The notes below the pieces were generated by a model, which searched no databases, was not told the DNA's origin, and saw only the letters and a list, made by a program, of their open reading frames with translations. A program made the position numbers and the translations under genes. Below are positions 12,533 to 25,100 of a stretch of DNA of 64,000 bases, piece after piece. Origin of the DNA: Aspidiotus rigidus (taxonomy: Eukaryota > Arthropoda > Insecta > Hemiptera > Diaspididae); assembly GCA_035079385.1 (NCBI GenBank), contig JAVHKY010000044.1, positions 744,001 through 808,000 of the forward strand, in the 5' to 3' direction. Positions within the stretch are counted from its first letter, which is position 1. Each line of letters begins with the position of its first letter.

Positions 12533-15500
12533 ATGGCTGCTGGTAATTCAGAAACGCAAGGAAAGCTCGCTGCCGGATTTTCATCCAAGTGTAACGTTCG
12601 CAAAGGCAATAAAAAATTCATGAGTACCCTAAAGGCCAAAATGGATGAGATACTCCGGAACAATACTGAAGCTACGTCTGGAATTGATTCCGTGCATGCG
12701 CTATCCAAATCGAGCGATGATGCCAAACATTATCTAGGTTTAGGGGCGCGTTTGTTTAAGAAAAAGGACTATCGTGGATCCATAATCAAGTACACTGAAT
12801 GTATTTCTGCAGCTCCGGCTGACTGTAAACATCTTGCATTAGCCTACGCCGGACGCTCAGCCGCTCTCTTCCATCTTAGAAAGTACGAGGCTTCCCTGTT
12901 AGACGCAAATCGAGCTATACGAGAAGGATGTCCCAAGAATATGACGAAACTTTTGCGCAGACGAAGAGTAGATTGTTTGAAAGGGCGGCGAGAGGAAGGG
13001 GTTGAAGATAGCGAAATTAGCATTGATGCTTCGGACCCGGCGGATTTGAGACGTGCTAAAAATCTGACAGATTCTGAACGACGAGTTTTCATTGCTGATC
13101 GGATATTCGAATCGCAAAATCCTCTCCTACCTGATACGTCTTCAAAAATTGAGCTTTTGTTCGATGAGGAGAATCACCCTAAATTAGTCGCGAAGGTGGA
13201 TATAGAAGCGGGTGAGTTGATTACACTACCCAACAAATTCAAATTTTTTGAAAATCGCTGAGCTGAAATTATCTAATTTTAACTGAATTTTGAACGCTGA
13301 ATTCAATGCCGTTCTCAGTTTTTTGATAGGACGTCTCAATTTTTCGTATTCGCGTGAAATATTCACGTTTATTCGCAGCGCGTTGTTGCGGAACGTAACG
13401 TTCCTTCTAGATAGCCGATACTTCAGGTATCGAGAAGTTGTGTTACGTTCCGCAACAACGCGCTGCGAATAAACGTGAATATTTCACGCGAATACGAAAA
13501 ATTGAGACGTCCTATCAAAAAACTGAGAACGGCATTGAATTCAGCGTTCAAAATTCATTGAAGTTAGATAATTTCAGCTCAGCAATGTTTAGGCTGTTGG
13601 GTAGTGTGAGATCGACAGTCATTGAGTACATACAGTGCGGTTTCCTAAAAAAAACATATTTTTGTTTTTGTCTTCAGGAGACTTTTTATCGATTGAAGAA
13701 TTCGTCGTTATGGGTTTGGATATCAAAAAACGAATTTATCGCTGCGCTTATTGTCTCGGCCGATGTGATATTTTAATTCCTTGTCCTTCGTGCTCGTGGG
13801 TACGCTTATAATTTACAAATATTTCAAAGAAAAAGTGCTTGTGTGAAATTAAATTCTTTTCCATAGCCTTATAAACTTAATAGGTATACCTAGTTTACTG
13901 AAAAATAATTTAAAAGAAAAAAAAATGGCAGCATGGGGTCGGAGGCAATTTTTTCTTCTAGTTTCCAATTCAAAGAATTTTTTCTCCTTTATCAAATTAA
14001 CGAGCGTTGCAATTACACCTGGGGCCATGGGCTCGGAGGGGACAATAAGGATGAACGTGAATGCAAAAGATTATATTGTAGAAATAGGTGGATCGGAGGT
14101 AGCTCATCGTGTTGTGATTTCTTCGTGATTGTTTGAAAGGGACTTCAAAATAATGAAACGGAATGTTTTAGAGAACTGAGTGTGGGAAGAAGTGGTGAAC
14201 GAATTGATTATTAGCATTGCAGTACAGGTATAAAGGGGCTGAGAGGTATAGATGGGTAAATCACCCGCAAAGGGGAAAGCCAACCTTGTTTATTGGGTCA
14301 TTTATAATAGTGATTAGGAAGAAAAGAACCTTCCATATTGCGTATCTAAGGTTTTTGTGGACGCAGAAGGGAAGTTGAGATGAAAAGATAGGAAGGTTGT
14401 CAGCAGAGGTGGACGAGATCAGAAACGCTTCCGCTTAATTGACGTCGGCTGACACTTTACTATCATTACTCTCATCATTTTTCTGGAAGAAGTGTTTTTC
14501 TTCAAATCTGCGTAACTGTGCAATGACCTCGAAGAGCTTGCAATACTTTTTCCATAAACTTGAAAAGGATGATATTGTCATTAATTTTATTTTTTGTAGT
14601 AATCGCAGACGTAAATCAAAGATGGCTATGAGTCCGGAAAAGTATATTGTACGACGCAAACATAGGCCTAAAAAATAATTTTGTTCTCTCTCCTTCTACA
14701 GATGATGTACTGTTGCGACTTTTGTCGTAGTGAAGCCGACAAACGCTTTCATCGTACCGAGTGCCAATTACTCCAATTTTACACCCAAGATGGAGACGAT
14801 GATAGAAATATGATTGCCTTGCGGGTTTTTTTCATGGCGACGAATCAAGGACAAGGATTGGTTGACTTGATGAAAAAGTTGAAGTTTGACGACATATTCA
14901 GAAAAAACCCAGGTTCCCCGAAAGTACCATATGTTAATGACTATTTTTCCAAATTTGATGTCATGAAAGCGAAGAAATTACTTGACGATGAATGTTTGTT
15001 CAACATCATAGAGGAACTTCTGCCCATGGCTATTAAAGCGATCGTAGCACTGCGTAGCATATCATTCTTCGGCAGAACTTCTCAACCGGTGAGCTCCTGT
15101 AATACTTTTATGACTTCTCGCACTTTTTTTTTTTTTTGGGGGGGGGGGGGGCGTTTATTTGTTCTAAGACGAATGGGTACATTTGGACTGGAAGGGACAT
15201 TTTTTAGATCGCTCTTAATCGAGTGGCAAGTAGTAGTTTGCTATCAGTCGGTTTCTTCACCAAGGATCAGGATGATTACACTCACTAAGGACGAAAGGAC
15301 GAAGGTGTTTGTGTTGGTGCTGTAACAGTGTATAGTAAACGTTGAAAAGGCTTTAAGTCTATAGTAAGTGATGGGTACGGGAACCACTTCAATATTCACA
15401 CACGTGATGCATATGATCCCAAGACTTGGAAATTTGTATTTTGCACAGTATCTGGCCTAACCCCCCTAAAAGACTGTCTTGAACACGATTCTCTGACGAG

Positions 15501-16675
15501 ATGCTGTTCCGATGGATCTAGGGCTTGATATCATTATCCACGACTCGCTATTTATATTTTACGAAAGGTTGCTTTCTCACCAGAGTTCTAAATTAATAAA
15601 TTTTATTATAAAATTTGGTCTTATGTGTACAGAAATCTTTGAATGAAATTGAGCAGTTTTCAACTTTACTTTTGGTGAAAAACTACATATTGAGCTGGAC
15701 TTTCTCGATCTACGCGCAGACAATGAAATCCACTCGTGAAGAGCATCGGATTGGCAGTGGTGTCAATTTTGTTCACAATTTTTTTATTTATTCATGTAAT
15801 CCAAATACGGGTGCTTTTATCGAGGGCCGTCATCGCGTTGCGTACGCAACCCGATTAATCAAAGCTGGTGAACAAGTGGGTTCATTCTGTAATTGAAATT
15901 ATTTGTTTGGATTACTTAATTTTAAGGTATAATAACTTTTTTTCCTGACGCAGCTCTACTACAATTATCGCCATGTATACATGTATAGTTCCTCTGAAGA
16001 ACGGAAAGAGGCGTTTGCGAAACGAAAGAAATTTTGTCTATGTGAAGCGTGTTCGAATCAATGGCCTTCGGCCGTGGGGTTTAGAACACGCGAGATTGAA
16101 TACTTGAACGATAGGTACGTAAGTCTTGGTTTTTATTTTAGATGTCTTACCATCAATATCATTTTTATTTTCTACCTAGATTTTCCGAAGTCGTCTTCTC
16201 TTATGCAGGTATGATGAAACAACTTTAAAAAAAAGTTGAGTTTCTCAAAATTTTTCTGGAAAAAATTCTGAAGATGAAAGGGATGAAATAATAACTTGGC
16301 CCTGACAGATTCTTACCGCTAAATATTATTTGAAGAAGGAAATCTTGAAATTATTTTTTCTTCGATTACAGTACTGGTGCAGCGCTCACCAAGTCCATGT
16401 ATGGTTTAATGAAAGATAATGATTTGGAGACAGATGCTGACATATTCCACACCTTGATTACGCTCTCAGAATTGCTTTGTAATTCTTTGAAAATGCCATC
16501 TTTCGAGATTTTCATGTGCGAACAACTTCTAGTAAGATGTATAAATACGTTCTACTCAGATTTTCACTGGTCACATGACCCAGGCTTGAAGGAAGAATTT
16601 ATACGAACATTCAGAATGATCGTCCAACGTCTTAATGCGGGCAAAAATCAAATTCAAAGAGTGACTGAAATTTGA
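12533..16675 (+). CDS. Gene A: single-module SMYD4-like SET-MYND protein
   Basis: Six exons fit by splice sites and phase: 12533-13211, 13678-13799, 14702-15088, 15633-15875, 15954-16114, 16372-16675 (631 aa). Residues about 60-140 are TPR-like helices (LGLGARLFKKKDYRGSIIKY, then ALAYAGRSAALF). The SET start is VAKVDIEAG. The MYND finger has all eight ligands: C249, C252, C262, C265, C271, C275, H284, C288. The second SET half has YSCNPN near 449-454, where active SMYDs have NHSCxPN. Post-SET cysteines are C505, C507 and C510 (FCLCEAC). A helical C-terminal domain follows. SMYD proteins are lysine methyltransferases with a MYND finger that binds proline-rich peptides. The GxG SAM loop and the NH of NHSC are missing here, so catalysis is doubtful. 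The ATG at 12533 (AAAATATGG) was chosen because the longer frame starts only with TTG. It ends in TGA without the downstream donor seen in genes B-D. Confidence 0.8.
13257..13583. repeat. Foldback inverted repeat in gene A intron 1
   Basis: Two arms of about 140 bases (13257 to about 13400 and about 13440 to 13583) are nearly perfect reverse complements. The left arm starts GCTGAGCTGAAAT and the right arm ends ATTTCAGCTCAGC. The centre has its own small hairpin, CGATAC/GTATCG, at 13416-13432. It lies fully inside intron 1. Probably a foldback MITE or an inverted duplication; no open frame of its own. Confidence 0.85.
14005..14310 (+). repeat. Dispersed intronic repeat, copy in gene A intron 2
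   Basis: About 300 bases resemble 26290-26600 in gene B intron 6: GCAATTACA then CATGGG near the start, GATCGGA then a TGTTTGA block in the middle, and AAGGGG, GAGAGG and TAGA towards the end. Reading frames over it are not conserved between the copies, so it is a repeat and not an exon. Confidence 0.55.
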
Positions 16676-17264
16676 TATTCTTTGTTTTCTTTCCATAAAT
16701 CTGACGAGTAGTTATTTTTAGACATTTAATCTTTATTTTGGCCTATTTTGTGACTATAATATTTCGGAGTTCATCTTGAATTACGTTTTTATAATATTTT
16801 ATCGACTTAATCATAAGTCTTATTCGTGGTTTTTTTCATGGTAAGTATGATATCTCTCTCATTTTAATCACAACTGGCATAGGTACCAGTACCTACTTTT
16901 ATTATTTGAATTAATTTTATTGTTTTATCAATTTTTTTTTTAGTTGTCTTGAAAATCGAAAAAATTACTTCTTAGTTTCGATGAACTTTATCTTGTCATT
17001 GTAACAAAAATAATTTGGCTTTATGACCCCATTTTATAATACAAGAATTTGTCATAATTGAATATCAAACTTAAAAAACTTTTTGTAGTGTCACAATTCG
17101 TGACAGGGATTCATGTTACACAAAATCCATGGAACGTTTTCTTGTTATACGTATACTGAACATAAACCCGCAATTCCTTAACTCGACCTCTCAGGTGGTG
17201 TGGAACTGAGTTGATAATCTTGTCATATAATTCAAATCGAAATTATCATTCTACATTCCGTCCT

Positions 17265-17605
17265 ATCATATATAGCTCGAACATTCCCTCCTATAGCTCG
17301 AGAGTCGAAATTCTTCTAAGTCCCCCTTCTATCATATATAGCTCAGAAGTCACAATTCTTCCAAGTCCCCCTCCTATCATATATAGCTCGAGTCTCAAAA
17401 TTTTTCCAAGTTTTTGGTTGGACGGCGGACGGTAGCTCGAAAGTCAAAATTCTTCCAAGTCCCCCCCCCCCTATTATATATAGCTCGAGACTCGAAATTC
17501 TTCCAAGTCCCCCTCCTTTCATATATAGCTCGAGACTAGAAATTCTTCCAAGTCCCCCTCCTATCATATATAGCTCGAGACTCGAAATTCTTCCAAGTCC
17601 CGTAA
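17265..17605. repeat. 45-bp tandem repeat array
   Basis: About seven units of 45 bp, each with TATCATATATAGCTCGAG followed by AAATTCTTCCAAGTCCCCC. AGCT occurs at 17527 and again at 17572, which gives the period. One unit is interrupted by a different stretch containing GGACGGCGGACGG, and one has a long C-run. Because 45 is divisible by three, the minus strand reads as a 15-residue repeat (GRISSLELY then GGG); I treat that as a by-product. Diverged relatives lie at 23925-24110 and 60190-60420. Confidence 0.85.
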
Positions 17606-17626
17606 CCTAACCTAACCTTAGGTTAC
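17602..17626. repeat. Short telomere-like CCTAA stretch, palindromic
   Basis: The array ends in GTAACCTAACCTAACC, immediately followed by TTAGGTTAC, the reverse complement of its start. CCTAA/TTAGG is the usual arthropod telomere unit. Only about three units are present, so this may be chance or a scar. Confidence 0.5.
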
Positions 17627-18934
17627 TAACTTCGCGGACGCGGACGTTTTCTGAGAATGTAATCTCCTAACAAAATGGTTAGTGGGTTCCCGCTAAAAAT
17701 GTTTCTGTACGTATTTTACATTATTCTTTATTTCAAGGTTTTCCAAGACGGTGCAAGTCCTAGTAGATCTCGGACGACATCAATATATTTTTAATTCAAT
17801 ATTTTTTAGTGGAGATGATGACTTGTTATGAGAGACTTTTGTTTTTAGTGGTGGATGTAGGAGATACTAATTTTTCCTTTGTTTCTTTTACTGATGAAAT
17901 ATATTCCTTGTATACCCTCCCCACCATCTGTGAAGTAGTAATTTACGAATCTACTGCTACTCGAACATTCATTTAGGATATTTGTGTGGGAAAGTCTCAA
18001 TCTGGTAGGTATGTCTTTGACCTACTAAGTTGATCTAACTCGCCTCACTCATTTTGTTACGTCGAACTTACCGTATACTAGGCTTCACTTGAGGACTTTC
18101 ACCTTCGCTACTTTACAGACCAACTTATATAAGTTACTAGGCTAAACTAGGCTCAGCTACATAATATGTAGTAGTAAACAGGGGCTGTAAATTCAACAAT
18201 CTTCTAAAAATAAGGAACAATCAGCGGTGATTGAACCCTTTGCCTCCGCGGTCTAACCTCATCTTTCGAAAAAGGAAGTAGTTCAACCTCTTAGCTCGAA
18301 AATAATTGGAAAATTAGCGTTTGTTAATTTTTGATCTGTTCTAATGAGGAAGCACTTTAATTGGCCAAGAGTAAGACAATATTGTGAAGATGGTTTTAAG
18401 TTTCTGACGTTGAGGCCACAAAAAAGTACGGTAGGTCACATTTTTTCATTTCCTGATCGATTACCTTTAAAAGAACGTGCTCAAAATTCGCACCATGGGT
18501 AAATGTTCTTGAAAAAAAATATATTCTTATTTTGTTAACTATGACAAAAGAGGAGAAAGTGGATCGTCGAATCTATTCTGGTTTAAAAGTATGTTCTTGC
18601 AACCTTTAGCATATGATAGCGATCATTTGTCGCTCTTTAATTGTCTATATACGATGAACCATCTTATCAACTAAAAAGTTCAAATTCAAGTAGGCTAGTT
18701 CTTCTTCAATACGAAAACGATTCTCAAGGAAAATGAAAGAAGCGAGTTCAGAGATAGGTATTTATAAGACTAAGGTAGTATCGGTAACATAAATTCTATG
18801 AGTAATCTTATCGTAGGCAGATTAGATCTTAATCAAATTGAGACCTGTCAACGGGACATAGTGAGAGATTGATTTTTATTGTTCCTGAGCATAGTATGTA
18901 CTTATAGGTATAGACAGTGAGACAGTGACTGCTG

Positions 18935-18972
18935 TTTAGTGCAATCATGACTGTTCAATCATTCGGTTGTGG
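18935..18972 (+). promoter_or_regulatory. Gene B core promoter (Inr plus DPE)
   Basis: TTTAGTGCA with predicted +1 A at 18938 is followed at +28 to +33 by GGTTGT (18965-18970), which fits the DPE consensus DSWYVY at its required spacing. The same block (TGACTGTTCAAT then ATTCGGTTGTG) lies at the same position in front of genes C and D. No TATA box is obvious. The predicted 5' leader is 171 nt. Confidence 0.65.
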
Positions 18973-19108
18973 TCGTTTTCGTTTTTTCTTTTTTTTTTTC
19001 GTTAAGCTCGTACAAAAAATAACTTGTCGTGAATAATTGAACGCATTAGAAAAGGTGATGATATAGAATTCTTTTAAAATTAGGTATAGTGAATATAAAT
19101 TGTTTACG

Positions 19109-22100
19109 ATGCCATCCGATGTCGACGAGGAAATGTGTAAATATCCAATTGAGAAAAAGTTACATGTTGATAATTTAATATGCAAAATCAAGGAGTATTA
19201 CCAATCAATAGAATCGGATAAGTTACGCAATCCAATAAGTTACGCGGCCCCCAAGTCGTTTGAAGATGCCAAATGTTTCAGGCAAACAGGGATTGCCGAT
19301 GCTGAAGAAGGAAATCACACCGATAGCTATACGATGTTGAATATGGCCTTAACGTCAGCTCCTCTCGATAGTGTAGAGGTCAATTTGACTTACGCTGCAC
19401 GTTCGGCCACCGCATTTTCCGCAGGTTATTACATCAGTTGCATAAAGGATGTAGAGCATGCTTTGACATCAAATAAATTGTCAGAGAAGATGCGAAAAGA
19501 GCTGCGTAAGCGCAAAAAAGACGCTGCATCACAACGCCAACGACAATTGTTTGACAAGAAAGGACGACCGTCGTGCAAACATTATACACGTGCATTTAGT
19601 TTAGAGCTGAAAGCTGAATATTTGCAGAAAAAAAGTTCCTCCGAACCTTTAGCTTTCGACAGTTTTGATGCGGATAATGTTTGCCTACCGCAAACGACGT
19701 CTCTGGTCAAATTTCTATATAAAAAGAATGCATCAAGTTATATTATTGCCGATAAAGATATTCAAGCAGGTAAGTTTAGTTTCAAAATAGAGCTGATGAT
19801 TTTTACTCGTTTGTTGATAGGAAAGAAAAAAACTTCACAGCCAAAAAGTCATTAAATTAGTAGAGAATAGATAGAATCTACTTCATTTTTTAAATTATGG
19901 GCGGACATACCGAAGGAAGGGGTACTCAAAACGAGTGAACACGAAGAGTTTTACAAGAGCCACAGAAATTACGAACAGAAGCGCTCCCGGTTAAGAAACC
20001 ATCATCTAGCGTGACAAGAAAGTGGTCTATTAGTAATTTCTGTGGCTCTTGTAAAACTCTTTGCGTTCAACTCGTTTCGAGTATCCCTTCCTTTGGTAGA
20101 ATAGATCTTAGATATATCACAATATTCCGACAAGGTGTAAATTACTATTTTTAATGAGATTATAAAGGATTGCGCTCGAGAGATGACTCCACTGAAAAAA
20201 CATAAAATGAATGAGATCAAGTATTGAAAATGTTGCGAATTTGGAATACCTAAATACGCAAGGAATATATTTTCATGCTCGATTATTTGATGCACTAGCT
20301 CGTTTCAAAGTCTCTTCATTAATGTATCGTTTGAAGAAGAGATTTTTCTGGGACCTTCTAAATTCGTTTTTTTGTTCAAATATCCTTTAGGAAAATATGA
20401 ATTTACAAAATTACTTTTTCAAGCGTACTTATTCTGAATAAAAATATATGCTCTCTCGTGTCTTCGTTGACATTCCGTCATTATCATCATCTTTTTCTCC
20501 TTTTCCTTTGTGTACATATCTGAGAACCTTCGCATTAATCTCGTTTCAGGCACTGTCATATCGGCGGAAAAATGCTTCTCCAAGACGTTGAATGAGAGTT
20601 GTCGTCTTTCACACTGTTCCTTTTGTTTTTTATTGACTCCATTTTTGATTCCGTGTTCTACGTGCTCGCAAGTATGTTAATAATTAAGTAGATACTATTT
20701 TTGATCACGAGGGTGATTAGATGCACCATTTTATTAGTAGGTAGACTGAATATTTCTGCTAACTACTAATGTTTGATTTTTGACGAGTATTCCAAAAATC
20801 TCGTGCTATACACCTTGTCATAGACTGAGTCAATCTTTTCGTGGCTGTAAACAAACACTTGACTAATATTTTTTGTAAGTGGTATAGAACTAATGGTGCC
20901 TTTCCCAAGGAAAAAGAAACAAACAAACAAGATTCGAATAAAACGTTTTGACAGAGCCAATTACCGGTATACATCTCATAATACTTATAGGTGACGTCGT
21001 TTATATTTTGTCCATGAATATAGATCAAGGCTGCATCTACCTCAGGACGTCATAAGCGAGTTGAAATCAGTATTTCTTAGCCTGCAATATCAGGTTTATG
21101 TGAGTCTAACTAGATGACGCCTACAGACAAGTTCACTCGCTTCGCTCATTCTCCCCCTCCCTTCTTAGTTTAGACCATCGTATATTTGACTGATTAGCCT
21201 CCCCTTTTAGCCCAGAAGAAGCCTAGCGTACGAATAGTTTACTTTAGTGACCGACCCCGTCACTCTTCTTAGCTATTAGCATAATGTATCCAACGGAGGC
21301 ATACAATCAGGATGTGGAAGATAGGCTAGTACATTCCCTTCGCCTTCTTTCTTCTTAGCCCAGTTGTCGTACGCATTAGTCTAACTAGCTTTTTAGAGCC
21401 TTGTATTCAATAACATCACGTACGCACACTAAATTTCTGAATGGGAGGGTAATTCAAATTAAAGACATAAAATATGTCAAAAGAAAAAAAATTCGTGAAA
21501 AAAAAAAGGATTTAGTCCAATTCCCTTCTCTGAAGAGTTTCTAGAATTTTCCCTGGATCCACTCCTGAAGTTTGTTTGAAAAATCAAAAACTCTACAAAT
21601 ACCTACTCACCGATTTAATTACATTTTCTCATTTTGCAGGTGATGTACTGCAGCGTAGTATGTCAACATAGAGCATACGAAAGCTATCATAGAACTGAAT
21701 GCAAAATGATTAATTTTTGTAAAGACGACGCTATCCAACAAGCTATCCAAGTACTCCTTGTCGGCACAAAACAAGGAAAACGCTTATCGAAGTTGATGAA
21801 GACAATGACACCGTACGATATAATGATAGGTGAATTCAGACCTCCGTCAAAGCTACGGTTCAAATCTGACTACTCAACATTCTTAAACACCATAAGAGAT
21901 AAGAGACTATGGGATGAAACAAACAACCTCTGGAGGGAAATGACCGTACCTTTAGTAGTGGATGCGGTTATTGCGTTACGAAATATATCGTTTTTTGGCG
22001 ACGAAAGTGGCGTACCGGTGAGTTTTCCTGGCTCTCTCAGTTTTAAGTAGGAGTATCGAACATTATACTGTACTTCCGAAATGCGAATTAAGCAGAGATA

Positions 22101-25100
22101 AGATGATTTTTTCCTTGAAAAATGGCTGAGTAAAATTGATTTGAGGATTAGATTGGATGAGGACAAAATTTTCTAATATGCTGCCAGTATAATGAATGAT
22201 TTAACTATGCAAAGATTATCTTGTTTTTACTTCGCAATAATTATTGCTCTCCTGAGCTAACAGACAGATATTATTAGGTCCAAGAAAATGCGTCTGAATT
22301 TAGTGAGAAGATAGGCCTAGATAGCACACTGTGTCCAGGGTGACGTTGCAGAGGGACCTGGAAAAATTTTGAGTTCCGACTTCGACGGAGAAAAGAGGGC
22401 TCAGAATTGCATGGCAAAGGTTTGTTTTGGGGTTCGTACTTACACCTCATAGTTAGTTCCCAAGCTTCTCGGGTGGGTATATAAATTTGTCGACCTATTC
22501 AACAGCGGCAGTGCTCGGAAAAGTTATGGATAGGAGGGTTGTGGATGGCGCCCACCATTCATTGGTTCATCCTCAACAGTGTTTGCGAGGATTATTAAGG
22601 CCACCAGAATATTGCAACTCAGTCAAGAAATTTCCTTTTATCAGTAATCGACTATTGAACCTAAAATGAATGTCCTCAAAAACAAAGTCACACTGATTAC
22701 GTCATCTACGCGCGAACAGGTCGTCAACTTTTCTTTCAACACTAAAGTACTGACCGTATGAATCAGTGTGACCAGGATGACCGTCATGAATTTTTCTTTT
22801 CAAACATTTGTATTTGATTCTGAATGAGTCTCAGAAAAGTGAGTAAAACGCTCTAACCATGAGGGATAATCAAGTGAAAATATTATGTGTTCAAAGGAAA
22901 GTGTTGGCAACATTTCTGTATACTGTTTTGCTATCCGTGGGGGGTTTGTAATTGATTGGATACAGAATTTCAAAAGTGTCAGTTTCCAGTAATTTGGCGA
23001 GAAACGGCAAATGGCAATGTATTCAGCGTGAAAAATACTTATAGAAACGGTTTTGTTAATTCATGTTCATTTCAAAAGTCTGAACTTTGTTCATGTGTGT
23101 TATGGGACAGCAGTATTCGGGATACGTATGTGTAAAACAATTGTAAAGGAAGGAATTGAAAATTCATGAAACCTTTATTGTATCCTTTAAACTTCATACA
23201 ATACCTCCGTAAATTTCATTTTACCTAAAATCTTGAAAAATGATCATTGGTTTGACTTTTTGATTGTCATAATGATTCAATATTTTATGATTTATTCCTA
23301 AACAGGATCACTTGTCTGAAAAGGAAATGTTCGTGGCCTTACTATTGATCGATCATTATACACTTTTAAACAAGGTTGGTTATAAAATTTCATCGCAATT
23401 GACACCAACAACGGATACACCTATATCTTTCACTCAGCCGATAGCTGAAGCATTTTTTGCTGTCCAGAATTTAATTGGCCGTTCGTGCTATCCCAACTGT
23501 CGAAGTTTTATGGAATGTGATCATCGTTTCTTATTCACCACACGATACATTAGGGCTGGTGAAATGGTATGTATACTGCGAAAACTCATAACCTGTGTTC
23601 GGCTTATAAACGAAATAAAAAAGTAGTCTATTAGTTCAGATTAATTTCAGGAAAAAATTCGAAGTACTTGTAGCGTCTCTCTCACGAACTACGTTGATTA
23701 AGACGAACAGAATTATTCGATTTCAATTTTGATAATCGCGGAGGGTTAATTATTTGGTGATGGTCTATATATTTTCCAAGTTCTTTGATACAACTCGAAG
23801 GTCGAATTTTTACCAAGTTTTTGAAGAGCCCAAAGATCCGTTCTTGAAAGTACCTTTTCCCGAGCAACCCAGTCCTCGGAATCACAAGATCGCTCATGTA
23901 CAATAATTTGAAAGTTAAAATCTCTTCAAGTTCCTCGAAATAATTGTCTCAATATTTTTCATAATATCCTCTATATATACAGCTCAATAATCGGAATTTC
24001 TTCGTATCCCCCTCTCTTAAGGGTAGCTCGAAAGGCCCAATTTTTTCAATTCTCCCATAATATTAAAATTCCTTAAGTTCTCACAGTATGTAAGAGAACA
24101 AAACTCCCGTATGTTTTCCCGAATAGCGCCCGTTTCCCTCGGAATCCTAATTTTCTCGGGAACTAGGACGGCGGATACTGGAATTTTTTTTTACCTAACC
24201 CATCGGAAAATAGGTTCCCACTTGAGGGACGCAGTTGTTTCTCGCGCGTTGTAAGAGTGAACAAAATCATAGAAATCGGAATAAATTGAGAAATTTTTCA
24301 TCAACGCAAGGTTACTTATTCGATCAAAATTCAAGGTAAGCGAGATGATAGCTTGGAAATTGTAAAAATGATAGAAAGTAATTTATCAAACTCGAGTTTG
24401 AATAACGACAACACGAACTGAGACTAGAAAATTAAAACAGACATTCGAATAAATTTCTATTCCATGTGCAGGGTATATTAATCGGAAGTGTTTTTTCAGC
24501 TGTATTTTGCAGAGACAAATTTATATGTAGAGAAAAGTCTTGAGGAACGCATTGCCGGATTTGCGAATTCGCGATTTATTTGCGAGTGCGAAGCGTGTCT
24601 TCAGAAATGGCCTTCGATTTCTGATTTGAAAGCCCAAAAAATTGTATTTCGTAAAAAAAAGTAAGTTTTTTATTCTCATTTTACCTTTACGACTATAAAT
24701 AAGGAAACAGTATGAACGATTCGAGTTCGTGACTATTTATATGCAAAATAATATGCATCAAGAAATGTGAGAGATGAAGGAAGACAAGATGTAGTGTAGA
24801 ATAAGATGTGGGAGAAACGAGGAGATATGGAAGCTGGTGTATGTGGAGAGAAAAATAAGCACACCAATTAAAAAAATTACCTACAATGATACTGAAAAAC
24901 TAAATAAGTGAGGTGGACTATGAAAAGGTACCTAGGCGCCAAAAATCGAAAATCCGTTTTTTCCACCAACTGTTGAAAAATTTGATCAGAAATAAAGAAA
25001 TTAACAAATTTTGATGTTTGGTTGTCAAGAAAAACTTTTTATGGACAGATGAAAACAAATACGACCGGCCCCGTAGCCAGAACGTTCTTTCGGGGGGTGG

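Larger units (their letters stand above)
16676..18934. other. Intergenic between gene A and gene B
   Basis: The first few hundred bases should be the 3' UTR of gene A, but no AATAAA close to the stop was noted. A 45-bp tandem array and a few telomere-like units follow (listed separately). From about 18836 the sequence resembles the upstream regions of genes C and D (GTCAACGGGACATAG and TTTTATTGTT then CTGAGC), so shared regulatory DNA starts there. Confidence 0.5.

Noticed and set aside
13925..14136. Open frames in gene A intron 2
   Set aside because: They fall on a repeat shared with gene B intron 6, and the frame is not kept in that copy.
17211..17567. 15-residue repeat proteins on both strands
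   Set aside because: Produced by a 45-bp tandem repeat, whose length is a multiple of three.
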